Source of the DNA: Yinghuangia sp051388915
Lineage (GTDB): Bacteria; Actinomycetota; Actinomycetes; Streptomycetales; Streptomycetaceae
DNA: 64,000 bases
Direction of reading: 5' to 3'
NCBI RefSeq assembly: GCF_051388915.1
Contig: NZ_JBPKBH010000013.1
Coordinates: 62,001 to 126,000 of the forward strand
Shown piece after piece: positions 16,812-25,585 of the stretch; positions within the stretch are counted from its first letter, which is position 1; each line of letters opens with the position of its first letter. The notes below the pieces were generated by a model. The model did no database searches, was not told the origin of the DNA, and saw nothing but the letters and a program-made list of their open reading frames with translations. The translations under genes and the position numbers were made by a program.

Positions 16812-17804
16812 ATGGCGACGCCTCACTCCTCGATACCGGTCGCGGGCTGGTATCCCGATCCCGAGCACGACGGATACGTGCGCTACTGGGACGGTGCGGC
16901 CTGGGATCCGGATTCGAGCCGTCCGAGCGCCGACTTCGAGCAGGCGCACGGGCGCATCATCCAGGGCGAGGTCATCGCGGCCGAGTCGGTGCCGATCGAC
17001 CACCTGGCGGCGGAGGAGCCCGCGCGTCCCGCCGAGGGGTCGCCCGGGGGCCACCGCGGTGACGTGCCGCCCTTCATCCCGCCGCCCCGGCAGGAGCTGT
17101 TCCCGCAGCCGCGCTGGCGGCCCGCGGCCCTGTCGCGCCGGTTCCTGGCCCGTCTCGTGGACCTCGTCGTGCCGCTCGGCGTCGGTGCCGGGGTGGCGGC
17201 GGCTGTCGTGCCTCCGGCGGTGGACCACGTACGCGACAAGATCGACCGGGTGCGCTACGAGGGCCGTACCGAGACGGTGTGGCTCGTCGACGGCACCACC
17301 ACGGGGGCCGCGCTGGGCGTCCTCGGAGCCGTGCTGGCGGCGATGTTCCTGTACGAGGTCCTGCCGACGTGGCGCTGGGGCCGTTCGCTCGGGAAGCGGG
17401 TGTTCGGGCTGCGCGTCGCGGACGTCGGTACGCACGCTCCGCCGACGTTCCGTCAATCCCTCATGCGCTGGCTGGTGTTCGTGGTTCCGGGGCTGCTCCT
17501 GGTGGGCGTCTTCGGGCTGGTGCGCGGGGCGATGGACGCCCCCGTGCGGCGGATGTGGCACGACCAGGCGGCGCGGACGTTCGTGGGCGGGGAGAGCGAC
17601 CGCGGGCCGCGGCAGAGCAGTGCCCGCGGCGGCGGGCGTCGTGGGGCGGTGGGTGACGGTGCGGCGGGCGGCGGTTCGGTGCGCGGGAGTGCCGCGCGCG
17701 GGGTGGGCGCGGGCGCGGACACGGGGCCCGGCGCGGGTGCGGGCTCCGGGGCCTCGGCGGGTACCACCGGTGGTGCGGGAGGTCGGCGCCGGGCTCGCCG
17801 GTGA
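16812..17804 (+). CDS. DUF2510 / RDD family membrane protein
   Basis: A 330-residue protein. The N-terminus has the DUF2510 WW-like motif (AGWYPDPEHDGYVRYWDGAAW, residues about 11-31). After a Pro-rich linker the RDD domain (SRRFLARLVDLVVPL, residues about 113-127) begins, with membrane segments near 120-140, 165-190 and 220-240 and the conserved W-x2-G(R/K)SLGKRVFGLRV block. The last about 65 residues are Gly/Ala/Arg-rich and low complexity. RDD proteins are implicated in transport or ion exchange, but this one is uncharacterised. A second RDD gene follows on the same strand. Confidence 0.8.
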   Translation: MATPHSSIPVAGWYPDPEHDGYVRYWDGAAWDPDSSRPSADFEQAHGRIIQGEVIAAESVPIDHLAAEEPARPAEGSPGGHRGDVPPFIPPPRQELFPQPRWRPAALSRRFLARLVDLVVPLGVGAGVAAAVVPPAVDHVRDKIDRVRYEGRTETVWLVDGTTTGAALGVLGAVLAAMFLYEVLPTWRWGRSLGKRVFGLRVADVGTHAPPTFRQSLMRWLVFVVPGLLLVGVFGLVRGAMDAPVRRMWHDQAARTFVGGESDRGPRQSSARGGGRRGAVGDGAAGGGSVRGSAARGVGAGADTGPGAGAGSGASAGTTGGAGGRRRARR

Positions 17805-17821
17805 CGGCGATGCGCGGTGGC

Positions 17822-17842
17822 GGCGTGTCATAAAGACACGCC
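17822..17842. terminator. Hairpin between the two RDD genes
   Basis: A perfect 8-bp stem GGCGTGTC / GACACGCC with the loop ATAAA, 18 nt after the first RDD stop. No T-run. Confidence 0.5.
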
Positions 17843-17901
17843 ATGCCCTCAAATGGCCTATTTGCCGAAAAACGTACTAGCCGTCACTTCTACTGGTCGG
17901 C

Positions 17902-18594
17902 ATGACCACCAGCGAACCCCCGGGACCACCGGACCCCTTCCGGAAGGATTCCTCCGGCCAGGACCAGTCCGGCCGGGACCAGTCCGGCCGGGATCCGTCG
18001 GGCGGGGATCCGTCCGGCGGCCAGGACGGGCCCGGGCAGCCGCCGTACGGGCAAGGGCCGCCGGGGCAGCAGCCCCCGTACGGCCAGGAGCCCTACGGGC
18101 AGCAGCCGTACGGCCAGATGCCGCCCCCGCCCGGCGGCTACGACGCCGGGTTCAACGCGGGCCCCGTCCTGGCCGGCAGCGGTCGCCGTTTCCTCGCGCG
18201 GCTCGTCGACCTGCTGGTCTACCTCGCCTTCAGTTGCGCGATCGGCCTTGCCTTCGTCGGCACCGACACCGACGACGTCGACTTCGGCAAGCAGGCCGGC
18301 GCGGGCGCCGTGGCCACGGTCCTGTACTTCCTGTACGAGGGCTTCATGCTCAACAACAACGGCCAGACGCTGGGCAAGATGGCCACCAAGATCCGCGTGG
18401 TCCGGGTCGCCGACGGCGGTCCCGTGCAGGGGTCCCCGGCCTGGACGCGCGCGGGCGTGTTCGCGTTGCCGCTCGTCGTGCCGTGCGCGGGCGTCCTGTT
18501 CTTCATCGTCAACTGCCTGTGGCACCTGTGGGACCAGCCCTGGCAGCAGTGCCTGCACGACAAGGCCGCGAAGACCACAGTGATCCGCGTCTGA
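17902..18594 (+). CDS. RDD family membrane protein, Gln/Gly/Pro-rich N-terminus
   Basis: A 230-residue protein. Residues 1-75 are hydrophilic and repetitive (QSGRDPSGG, PPYGQ, PYGQQ units). The RDD domain starts at about residue 93 (GRRFLARLVDLLVYLAF) and has three membrane segments, with the conserved NNNGQTLGKMATKIRVVRV block. It is a paralogue in arrangement, not a duplicate in sequence, of the RDD protein just upstream. Function unknown. The ATG at 17902 has no strong ribosome site. Confidence 0.8.
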   Translation: MTTSEPPGPPDPFRKDSSGQDQSGRDQSGRDPSGGDPSGGQDGPGQPPYGQGPPGQQPPYGQEPYGQQPYGQMPPPPGGYDAGFNAGPVLAGSGRRFLARLVDLLVYLAFSCAIGLAFVGTDTDDVDFGKQAGAGAVATVLYFLYEGFMLNNNGQTLGKMATKIRVVRVADGGPVQGSPAWTRAGVFALPLVVPCAGVLFFIVNCLWHLWDQPWQQCLHDKAAKTTVIRV

Positions 18595-18906
18595 CGTGCG
18601 GGACGGAACACCGGAGGGCACACCGGACGGGTCGGCGGATAGGTCTGCGGGCGGGTCGGCGGACGGACGCCGGGGCGCGAAACGGGGCGTGGGACAGGGC
18701 CGAGCGCGGGTGTGGGGGGGGGAGAAAAAAACAAAAAAGCCACCCCCCCCCCCCCCCCCTCCCCCTCCCNNNNNNNNNNNNNNNNNNNNNNNNNNNNNNN
18801 NNNNNNNNNNNNNNNNNGCCGGGCCACACCCAACGTGGCCCGGCACCGCACCTCTCCCTTGTGGCTCCCTCGGGCGGCTTCGGCCCCCGGGGGACGCGAC
18901 AGAGCC
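18595..18906. other. Intergenic region with assembly gap (48 N)
   Basis: N runs from 18770 to 18817. The sequence just before it is a set of long homopolymers (G8, A6-A7, C18) unlike any other part of the window and is probably low-quality sequence. No gene can be supported here. Confidence 0.7.
18818..18844. terminator. Perfect GC hairpin abutting the assembly gap
   Basis: GCCGGGCCAC and GTGGCCCGGC form a 10-bp stem with a 7-nt loop. It lies between the convergent RDD and small membrane protein genes and could terminate both; its stability may explain the sequencing gap. Confidence 0.6.
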
Positions 18907-19152
18907 CTAACGCCGGCGGTCCGACGGCGTACGGCCCGATCCCGCCCCGGGGCTCCGGCGGCGAACTGCCTTCGACCGGACCGGAGTCCGGGTCAGTTGC
19001 AGCACAGTCGCCGTCCCGAGCACGACCCCGAGCAGTGCCGCGACCGCGGCGCCGCCCGGAGACCGGGTTCCGGAGAGCACGAGGAACAACGCGGTCGCGG
19101 TGACTGCGACCAGCGCTCCAAACGACAGATGGGTGATGTCGAGTCGGTTCAC
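18907..19152 (-). CDS. Small two-helix membrane protein
   Basis: An 81-residue protein starting at GTG 19152, which has GGAGGTGG 8-9 nt upstream. Two hydrophobic segments, LSFGALVAVTATALFLVLSG and AAVAALLGVVLGTATVLQL, are followed by a very basic tail rich in Arg, Ser and Pro. It is not assigned to a family. The good ribosome site, the membrane pattern and the position between two other genes support a real gene. Confidence 0.55.
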   Translation of the reverse strand: MNRLDITHLSFGALVAVTATALFLVLSGTRSPGGAAVAALLGVVLGTATVLQLTRTPVRSKAVRRRSPGAGSGRTPSDRRR

Positions 19153-19275
19153 GGCCGGCCCACCTCCCCGCCTTGGCCGGGTCCCCATGGCCCGGGTCCT
19201 CGGGCCACGGTACTCCGTCCCCCGTAGGCGTTCCTACTGGAGGCTGTCGGCGAACACCGCGAACACGGAGCTGCC

Positions 19276-21324
19276 ATGGGCGACTTGAGGAACCTCTCGG
19301 GGAACGGGAGGACGCACCGCGGGGTGCGTCCGGCCGCCGCGCTGGCCGTCGCGGGGCTGGCCTGCTGCCTGCTTGCGGGGAGCGGGCAGGGGGTCGGACA
19401 GGGGACCGGACAGGACGGCGGAGGGGGGCCGGGCGGTGCCGCGGCGGTGGGCAGCGCGGAGGGGCCCGGCGGCGTGGAGGGGCCGGGAGGCGTACCGCCT
19501 TCCGTTGCCGCCGCTGAGCCGGTGCCCGCTCCCGCACCTGCCGAACCGGCGGCCGCGAGGGCTGCCGCCTCCGCCGTCGGGGACGACCTCCCCGGCCCGT
19601 TCACCGAAACCCGCCGCTCCCAGCGCGAGGCGGCCGTCTCGTCCGTCGTGACCGCCTCGCAAGGCCTCGGCAGGGGCCCGCACAGCGCACCGGACTTCGT
19701 CCAGCTTCCGCAGGGCCCCAAGGTCCAGCTCCGACCCCCGGCGCACGCCCGGGTGTTCGTCATCCTCGTCGAGTTCGGCGACCGCGTGGGGCGGGCCGCC
19801 GAGGAGGGCGGCGGGGCCGCCGGGACGCCCGCCGACCCGGGCGACGAGCAGTCGTACGGCGGCATTCCGGGACCGCGGCACGCCACCATCCCGGAACCGG
19901 ACCGCAGCGTGGACACCTCGACCATCTGGCATCCGACGTTCGACCGCGCGTACTTCCACGAGATCTTCTTCGGCGACGGCTCGCACGGGCCGTCCCTCGC
20001 CACGCACTACCGTGCGCAGTCGTCGGGCCGCATGGAGATCGACGGCAACGTCACCGACTGGGTGCGCGTGCCGTGGAACGAGGCCCGCTACGGCAGCAAC
20101 GACTGCGGCGCGCAGGTCTGCACCAACGCGTGGGACCTCGTTCGCGATGCCATGAACGAGTGGTACGCCAACCTCTCGGCCAACGGCCTGAACGCCCGTC
20201 AGATCTCGGATGCCCTCGGCCCGTTCGACGTCTGGGACCGCGACGACCACGACCGCGACGGCGTGTTCGACGAACCGGACGGCTACATCGACCACCTGGA
20301 GATCGTGAAGGCGGGCGAGGACGAGGCCGCGGGCGGCGGCGCGCAGGGGGCCGACGCGCTGTGGTCGCACCGGTGGTACGCGTACAGCGACCAGGCCGGA
20401 CGCACCGGCCCGCCGGGAAACCTCGCGGGCGGCACCCGGGTCGGCGGCACCGGGGTGTGGGCGGGGGACTACACCCTCCAGGCGGAGAACGGCGGACTCG
20501 GCGTCATCGCCCACGAGTTCGGCCACGACCTCGGCCTGCCGGACCTCTACGACCGGCGGGACGCCCTCAGCGGGTCGCCGGTCGCGTTCTGGTCCCTGAT
20601 GGGCCTCGGCGGTTACCTCGGCGACGGCGGAACGGGCGGCGTCGGCAACTCGCCCGGCTCGTTGTCCGCGTGGGACCGCCTGCAACTGGGTTGGCTCGAC
20701 TGGATGATCGCCGATCCCAAGACCGCCACGACGACCATACTGGCGCCGCTCCAGTCCACCGGGGATCCACAGGCGGTCCTGATCCCGCTGCCACCGCGCA
20801 GGGGCAGCGCCAAACCGCGCTGGTACGTGGTGGAGAACCGGCAGTACGCGGGCACCGACGCGGTCCTGCGCACCGGCCCGTACGACGGCCAGGCGGCCGG
20901 GGTGGAGAACTCCGGCCACTTCCCGTACGCATCCGGCGTCATGGTGTGGCTCTGGGACCCGTCGTTCGCCGACAACGACGTCGCCGACCACCCCGGAGAG
21001 GGTCTGATCCTGCCGATCGACGCGCACCCCGACCCGCTCATGGTCGACGGCGGCGCTCCGGCCCGCGGGCGCCTGGCGACCTTCGACGCACCCTTCAGCG
21101 CACCGGAGGAGCGCACCGACCCGATCCTGATCGGCTCCCCGGGCCGCCGGACCACCCTCGGAGCCCGGCCGGGCACTCCCGCCTTCGACGACCGCACGAC
21201 CGCATACTGGTCCTCCCGGGCGCCTTTGACGGGCGTCAAGGTCCCGGCGGTGGGGGTGCGCATGGAGGTGGAGGGCAGGGCCCGGGTCGGCGAGGCAGTG
21301 CGAATTACGGTGAAGCCGAGCTGA
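19276..21324 (+). CDS. Secreted M6-family (immune inhibitor A-like) metalloprotease
   Basis: A 682-residue secreted protein. The signal peptide is at residues about 15-40 (basic start, then AAALAVAGLACCLLAG), followed by a Gly/Pro/Ala-rich spacer to about 105. The peptidase M6 domain carries HEFGHDLGLPD with zinc ligands His413 and His417 and catalytic Glu414, in the usual GVIAHEFGH context; a D-rich calcium-type stretch (DRDDHDRDGVFDEPDG) precedes it. The C-terminal beta-sandwich is short and no PKD repeats are seen. It would degrade extracellular proteins. The 3' end, including the stop codon, is duplicated downstream (see the repeat at 21309). Confidence 0.88.
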   Translation: MGDLRNLSGNGRTHRGVRPAAALAVAGLACCLLAGSGQGVGQGTGQDGGGGPGGAAAVGSAEGPGGVEGPGGVPPSVAAAEPVPAPAPAEPAAARAAASAVGDDLPGPFTETRRSQREAAVSSVVTASQGLGRGPHSAPDFVQLPQGPKVQLRPPAHARVFVILVEFGDRVGRAAEEGGGAAGTPADPGDEQSYGGIPGPRHATIPEPDRSVDTSTIWHPTFDRAYFHEIFFGDGSHGPSLATHYRAQSSGRMEIDGNVTDWVRVPWNEARYGSNDCGAQVCTNAWDLVRDAMNEWYANLSANGLNARQISDALGPFDVWDRDDHDRDGVFDEPDGYIDHLEIVKAGEDEAAGGGAQGADALWSHRWYAYSDQAGRTGPPGNLAGGTRVGGTGVWAGDYTLQAENGGLGVIAHEFGHDLGLPDLYDRRDALSGSPVAFWSLMGLGGYLGDGGTGGVGNSPGSLSAWDRLQLGWLDWMIADPKTATTTILAPLQSTGDPQAVLIPLPPRRGSAKPRWYVVENRQYAGTDAVLRTGPYDGQAAGVENSGHFPYASGVMVWLWDPSFADNDVADHPGEGLILPIDAHPDPLMVDGGAPARGRLATFDAPFSAPEERTDPILIGSPGRRTTLGARPGTPAFDDRTTAYWSSRAPLTGVKVPAVGVRMEVEGRARVGEAVRITVKPS

Positions 21325-21438
21325 TTTGCGGTCTCGGCTCCGGTGAGCGTCTCTCGAATGCGACGTCGACCATGGTGAAGCCGAGCTGTTTTGCGGCCCG
21401 GCTCCGCTGAGCGTTTCTCGAACGCGACGTCGAACATG
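21309..21438. repeat. 65-bp tandem duplication spanning the M6 protease stop codon
   Basis: The segment starting GGTGAAGCCGAGCTG at 21309 (last codons and TGA) recurs at 21374 with TGT in place of TGA, and a third start is seen at 21438. Identity between copies is high by eye, with scattered substitutions. Confidence 0.75.
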
Positions 21439-21514
21439 GTGGGGACTTCATCGGTTCGGGTGGTCGTGGGAGGTGGCCGGCACTTTGCCTCGGCGGCGAA
21501 CGTTCCCGAGGTAG

Positions 21515-21672
21515 GAAGGGTCAGGCGGGAGGGGATGGAGTGCGGGGGAGGACGGATCAGGCCGGAGGGGATGAAGTGCGGGGGAGGACGGGTCAGGCCG
21601 GGGGGATGGAGTGCGGGGGAGGGCGGACCGGGCGGGAGGGGTTGGAGTGCGGGGGAGGACGGGTCAGGCGAC
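21515..21672. repeat. About 36-bp tandem repeats downstream of pncA
   Basis: About 4.5 imperfect units. Read on the minus strand each begins GCCTGACCCGTCCTCCCCCG; the first GCC-TGA is the last codon and stop of pncA. Confidence 0.7.
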
Positions 21673-22293
21673 GACTGGGGTGCCGGTCAGCTCAACTCCC
21701 GCGTCGGTCATTTCGGTGAGGGCACGGGAGGTGGTGGGGGCGGCGACGCCGGCGGTCAGGGACAGGAGCACTCGCGTGGTGAAGCCTTCGCGGGCGGCGT
21801 CGAGCGCTGTTGCGCGGACGCAGTGGTCGGTCGCGATGCCGACGACGTCGACGTCCGTGACGCCGTGCGCGCGCAGCCAGTCGGCGAGCGCGGAGCCGTC
21901 GTCGGCCGCGCCCTCGAAGCCGCTGTACGCCGCCGCGTGCGCGCCCTTCGAGAACACCTCGTCGATCTCGCCGTTCTCGACGGCGGGCGCGAACGCCGGG
22001 TGGAACGCCGCGCCCTGCGTGCCCGCGACGCAGTGCACCGGCCAACTGGCCACATAGTCCGGCGCTTCCGAAAAGTGCGCGCCCGGGTCGACGTGGTGGT
22101 CGCGGGTCGCGACGACGTGCGTGTAACCGGTCGCGTCCGCAGGCGCAGACGCCGGGTCCGGCGGCTGCTCCGCGGCGTTGTGCGCGACATGGCCGCGGAT
22201 CGCCGACGCGACCCCGGCGCCGCCGTCCACCGCGAGGCTGCCGCCTTCGCAAAAGTCGTTCTGCACATCGACGACGATCAGTGCGCGGGTCAT
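21664..22293 (-). CDS. pncA: Nicotinamidase
   Basis: A 209-residue isochorismatase-fold amidohydrolase that converts nicotinamide to nicotinate for NAD salvage. The catalytic Asp is in VVDVQNDF (Asp8-Asp12 region), the metal-binding ATRDHHVDPGAHF block is at about residues 64-76, and the nucleophile Cys is in GIATDHCV near residue 155. ATG at 22293. The gene follows pncB with only 28 nt between, so pncBA is one operon. The stop codon lies inside a tandem-repeat array. Confidence 0.9.
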   Translation of the reverse strand: MTRALIVVDVQNDFCEGGSLAVDGGAGVASAIRGHVAHNAAEQPPDPASAPADATGYTHVVATRDHHVDPGAHFSEAPDYVASWPVHCVAGTQGAAFHPAFAPAVENGEIDEVFSKGAHAAAYSGFEGAADDGSALADWLRAHGVTDVDVVGIATDHCVRATALDAAREGFTTRVLLSLTAGVAAPTTSRALTEMTDAGVELTGTPVVA

Positions 22294-22321
22294 GGTGCGG
22301 GTTCCTCTCGATCGACGGGTT

Positions 22322-23683
22322 TCACTCGTACACGGTGGGCAGCACCGGCTCACCCCGGGACAACTGCGTAGCGGACAAAGGCAGTTCCGCCCGTGCCCGT
22401 TCGTGACGCTCACGGGCCTTCGCCAGGGGCTCGCGGCCCACCGTCTCGCCGTCCAGGACGAGCGGCACCAGCAGCTCGCGCAGCTCCGGTCCCACCGGCC
22501 GGGCCTCCCCGGTGCGCAGCACCTCCGCCTCCGCGACCCCGTCCGCGTCATAAGCCCGCAGCGCCGTCTTCCGCCCCCCGTGACTCGGCTTGCCGGGAGA
22601 CTTCTTCGCCACCGGCACCATCGCCGCGTCCGCCGCGTCGGACTCCGCCCGCGCCACCAGCTTGTAGACCAGCGATGCCGTGGGGTGTCCGCTCCCGGTC
22701 ACCAATTGCGTGCCCACGCCGTAGGCGTCCACCGGCGCCGCCCGCAGCGCCGCGATCGCGTACTCGTCGAGGTCGCTCGTCACCACAATGCGCGTCTTCG
22801 CCGCGCCGAGGTCGTCGAGCTGCCGCCGCACCCGGTGCGCGAGCAGCAGCAGGTCGCCGGAGTCCAGCCGCACCGCCCCCAGTTCGGACCCGGCCAGCTC
22901 CACCGCGGTACGCACCGCCTCCGCCACGTCGTACGTGTCCACCAGCAGCGTGGTGTCCTTCCCCAGCGCCGCGATCTGCGCCGCGAACGCGTCCCGCTCC
23001 CCGTCGTGCAGCAGCGTGAAGGAGTGCGCGCTGGTGCCCACCGTCGGGATCCCGTACGCCTGCCCCGCCCGCAGGTTGGACGTGCTGGCGAAGCCCGCGA
23101 CGTACGCGGCCCGCGCCGCCGCCACCGCAGCCTGCTCGTGCGTCCGCCGCGACCCCATCTCGATGCACGGCCGCCCCGCGGACGCCGAGGTCATCCGGGA
23201 CGCCGCGGCCGCCACCGCGCAGTCGTGGTTCAGCACCGACAGGATCAGCGTCTCCAGCAGCACGGCCTCCGCGAACGTCCCCTCGACGACCATGATCGGC
23301 GAGCCCGGGAACCAGCACTCGCCCTCCGGGTAGCCGTACAGATTGCCGCGGAACCGGTAGTCGGCCAGCCAGTCCAGCGTCGCGCGCCCCACCACGTGGT
23401 TCTCCGCCAGGAACGCCAGCGTCTCGTCGTCGAACCGGAACGCCTCGATCGCGTCGAGCAGGCGGCCCGTCCCGGCCATCACGCCGTAGCGGCGGCCGTC
23501 CGGCAGGCGCCGGGCGAACACCTCGAACACCGACCGCCGGTGCGCGGCCCCGCTGCGCAGCGCGGCCTCGACCATGGTCAGCTCGTAGTGGTCGGTGAGC
23601 AGGGCGGTGCCGGCCGCGCCGGCAGCCCGGGCGGCACCCGCGGTCGTCCCCGTTGTGGTGGCAGCAGTCCCCATCGCGTTCAT
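22322..23683 (-). CDS. pncB: Nicotinate phosphoribosyltransferase
   Basis: A 453-residue enzyme that makes nicotinate mononucleotide from nicotinate and PRPP. The family opening LLTDHYELTMVEAAL, the GSRRTHEQAAV block with the phosphorylated-His region, GTSAHSFTLLHD and VRLDSGDL are all present, and the C-domain is of normal length. The start is taken as ATG 23683: a TATGCT -10 ends 7 nt upstream, implying a leaderless mRNA; ATG 23695 is in frame but lies over that element. A 31-bp near-perfect palindrome overlaps the promoter region, suggesting repression by NAD-related control. Confidence 0.92.
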   Translation of the reverse strand: MNAMGTAATTTGTTAGAARAAGAAGTALLTDHYELTMVEAALRSGAAHRRSVFEVFARRLPDGRRYGVMAGTGRLLDAIEAFRFDDETLAFLAENHVVGRATLDWLADYRFRGNLYGYPEGECWFPGSPIMVVEGTFAEAVLLETLILSVLNHDCAVAAAASRMTSASAGRPCIEMGSRRTHEQAAVAAARAAYVAGFASTSNLRAGQAYGIPTVGTSAHSFTLLHDGERDAFAAQIAALGKDTTLLVDTYDVAEAVRTAVELAGSELGAVRLDSGDLLLLAHRVRRQLDDLGAAKTRIVVTSDLDEYAIAALRAAPVDAYGVGTQLVTGSGHPTASLVYKLVARAESDAADAAMVPVAKKSPGKPSHGGRKTALRAYDADGVAEAEVLRTGEARPVGPELRELLVPLVLDGETVGREPLAKARERHERARAELPLSATQLSRGEPVLPTVYE

Positions 23684-23690
23684 ACGAGCG

Positions 23691-23729
23691 AGCATAGCAC
23701 CACTACTCGTCAGAGTGACGATTAGTGGT
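23691..23729 (-). promoter_or_regulatory. pncB promoter with 31-bp palindromic operator candidate
   Basis: The -10 TATGCT is at 23691-23696 (minus). The palindrome is 23699-23729: 14-bp arms with one mismatch around the 3-bp centre GAG; the core reads ACTACTCGTCA / TGACGATTAGT. It sits where a repressor would block pncB transcription. Confidence 0.6.
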
Positions 23730-23822
23730 CGGCGTTTCGTCCCGGCGGTTCGCCACGGCGTCCCCGCCGCCTCCCGCGGGGCACGTTCGCCTCGGCCCAG
23801 CGCTGATGGGAGCATGGAGCCC

Positions 23823-24113
23823 ATGAGTGTCGCGCCCGTCGAGGTCGAGAAGCCGGAGTCGGACGAGGAGGTTCTGCCCGACACCCCATGGGTCTGCATT
23901 GTGTGGAACGACCCGATCAACCTCATGTCGTACGTGACGTACGTCTTCCGCAGTTACTTCGGCTACTCGAAGCGGAAGGCCGAGAAACTCATGCTCGACG
24001 TGCACAACAAGGGCCGGGCCGTCGTCTCCTCGGGCACCCGCGAGGAGATGGAGCGCGACGTCAACGCCATGCACGGGTACGGCCTTTGGGCGACCGTCCA
24101 GCACGACAAATGA
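23823..24113 (+). CDS. clpS: ATP-dependent Clp protease adaptor ClpS
   Basis: A 96-residue adaptor that delivers N-degron substrates to ClpCP/ClpAP. The core VCIVWNDPINLMSYVTYVF (residues about 26-44) supplies the N-end-rule pocket (N-D and M residues), and GRAVVSSGTREEMERDV and MHGYGLWATV complete the fold. The acidic Ser/Glu-rich N-terminal tail is normal. ATG 23823 is chosen; ATG 23814 is in frame three codons earlier. It is followed by the DUF2017 gene, as in other actinobacteria. Confidence 0.92.
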   Translation: MSVAPVEVEKPESDEEVLPDTPWVCIVWNDPINLMSYVTYVFRSYFGYSKRKAEKLMLDVHNKGRAVVSSGTREEMERDVNAMHGYGLWATVQHDK

Positions 24114-24243
24114 CCCGCGCCGGCCGCCGAGCGGCGGCAGCCGCGCCACGGTCGCGCAGGACAAGCCGCGTCACGCGCAACACGCCAAGCCATGCCACCA
24201 CGCCACCACGCACGATCACGTGAGCACCGGGAGAACCTGAGCA

Positions 24244-24840
24244 GTGAACGGCCAATTCGTACGCGGGCGCACGGGCCGACCTGAGATCGTCCTCGACGAG
24301 CTGCACGGCCAACTGCTGGCCGACCTGTGCCGCCAGGTGGTCGAGCTGGTCGAGCCCAAGCCCGCCCCCGGCGAGCCCGAGGGCGACCCGCTCGCGCGCG
24401 AACTGGGGCTGGACGGCCTCGACTGGGGCGGACTGGACGGCGAACCCAAGGCCGCCCCCAAAACCGCCCCCGACGACCCGGTGCTGGCCCGGCTGCTGCC
24501 CGACGCGTACCGCGACGACCCGGACGCCGCCTCGGAGTTCCGCCGCTACACCGAGAACGACCTGCGGCTGCGCAAGTGCGACAACGCCCGCACCGTGCGC
24601 GCCGACATCGCCGCGTCCGGCGCCGAGGGGCACATCGTCCTCGACGAGCGGCACTCGCAGGCCTGGCTCGGCGCGCTCAACGACCTGCGGCTCGCCCTCG
24701 GCACCAACCTCGGGGTCACCGAGGACCTGGACGCCTTCGCCGAGAGCCTGGAGCCGGACGACCCGCGCCTCGCGATGCTCGCGGTGTACCACTGGCTCGG
24801 CATGCTCCAGGAGTCCCTGGTGGAGTCGCTGACGCCGTGA
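24244..24840 (+). CDS. DUF2017 family protein
   Basis: A 198-residue acidic cytosolic protein that sits after clpS in actinobacteria. Conserved blocks seen here are LLADLCRQVVEL near residue 25, LLPDAYRDDPDAASEFRRYTENDLRLRK (about 84-111, split here for length by context), and LNDLRLALGTNLGV near 145. No catalytic motif is recognised. A Gly/Pro/Lys-rich insert lies at about 40-75. GTG start with GGGAGA upstream. The close spacing to the mec gene (26 nt) suggests shared expression, though mec also has a leaderless promoter. Confidence 0.85.
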   Translation: MNGQFVRGRTGRPEIVLDELHGQLLADLCRQVVELVEPKPAPGEPEGDPLARELGLDGLDWGGLDGEPKAAPKTAPDDPVLARLLPDAYRDDPDAASEFRRYTENDLRLRKCDNARTVRADIAASGAEGHIVLDERHSQAWLGALNDLRLALGTNLGVTEDLDAFAESLEPDDPRLAMLAVYHWLGMLQESLVESLTP

Positions 24841-24854
24841 CGCCGCAGCGTGCG

Positions 24855-24860
24855 TACCCT
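24855..24860 (+). promoter_or_regulatory. -10 element, leaderless mec gene
   Basis: TACCCT ends 6 nt before ATG 24867. Confidence 0.4.
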
Positions 24861-24866
24861 CGACGC

Positions 24867-25292
24867 ATGCTGACGATCACCACCGAACTGCGCGACCAGA
24901 TCGTCGCGCACGCCCGCGCCGACCACCCCGACGAGGCCTGCGGCGTCGTCGCGGGCCCCGAGGGCAGCGACCGCCCCGAGCGCTTCATCCCGATGCTGAA
25001 CGCGGCGCGCTCGCCCACGTTCTACGAGTTCGACTCGGGCGACCTGCTGGCCCTCTACCGCGAGATGGACGACCGCGACGAGGTTCCGGTGGTGATCTAC
25101 CACTCGCACACCGCGACCGAGGCCTACCCGTCGCGGACGGACGTCTCGTACGCCTCCGAGCCCTTCGCCCACTACGTCCTCGTCTCGACCCGCGAGACCG
25201 GCGGACACGAGGGTCCGTACGAGTTCCGCTCCTTCCGGATCGTGGACGGCGAGATCACCGAGGAGGAAGTCCGCTTCGTCGACGCCTACTGA
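24867..25292 (+). CDS. mec: JAMM/Mov34 metalloprotease, Mec-like (CysO-cysteine hydrolase)
   Basis: A 141-residue M67-family metalloprotease. The JAMM residues are Glu23 (DEACG), His79 and His81 (YHSH), Ser89 and Asp92 (the HxHx7Sx2D pattern). In mycobacteria the neighbour gene of cysO-cysM encodes Mec, which releases cysteine from the CysO-cysteine adduct; the same order (protease, cysO, cysM) is seen here, with a leader-peptide ORF between. No ribosome site, but TACCCT lies 6 nt upstream. A 16-bp tandem array starts exactly at its stop codon. Confidence 0.85.
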   Translation: MLTITTELRDQIVAHARADHPDEACGVVAGPEGSDRPERFIPMLNAARSPTFYEFDSGDLLALYREMDDRDEVPVVIYHSHTATEAYPSRTDVSYASEPFAHYVLVSTRETGGHEGPYEFRSFRIVDGEITEEEVRFVDAY

Positions 25293-25402
25293 GGTCGCCG
25301 CTTGCTGACGCCGCCGCGAACCGAGGTCCCGACCTTCCGAAGTCCCGACCTTCCGAGGTCCCGACCTTCCGGGGTCGCGGCCTACCGAGATCGCGGCCTA
25401 CG
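25290..25402. repeat. 16-bp tandem array beginning at the mec stop codon
   Basis: Seven 16-bp steps from TGA 25290: units start at 25290, 25306, 25322, 25338, 25354, 25370 and 25386, of the form (T/C)GAGGTCGCGGCCTAC or CGAGGTCCCGACCTTC. The last two units restore the GCCTAC that precedes the stop in the gene. Confidence 0.75.
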
Positions 25403-25573
25403 AGGCCGACACACAGCGCACGCGGTTCGATACGCAGCAGCCGTGGAAATCCGCACACCCGATTCGTCACCAAAGCTGCATTGGTCACCATTCGTCCCCC
25501 CGCGCCATCTCGCAATGCGAAATACCGCGTTCCAACATACGAGCCACCCTCGGATCGGCCGCAGCGGAATGGC

Positions 25574-25579
25574 TAGCAT
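25574..25579 (+). promoter_or_regulatory. -10 element of the leaderless leader-peptide transcript
   Basis: TAGCAT ends 6 nt before ATG 25586. Confidence 0.5.
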
Positions 25580-25585
25580 GACGAT

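Noticed and set aside
13554..17852. A 1432-codon open frame on the minus strand
   Set aside because: It lies antisense to hpd, the FAD oxidase and an RDD gene and has the Arg/Pro/His-rich composition of a shadow frame in high-GC DNA.
18720..18769. Poly-G/poly-A/poly-C element as a biological signal
   Set aside because: It directly borders an N gap and looks like low-quality sequence.
21515..21672. CRISPR array
   Set aside because: The repeats are contiguous, without spacers, and no cas genes are near. The same holds for 25290-25402, 35335-35460 and 38281-38408.
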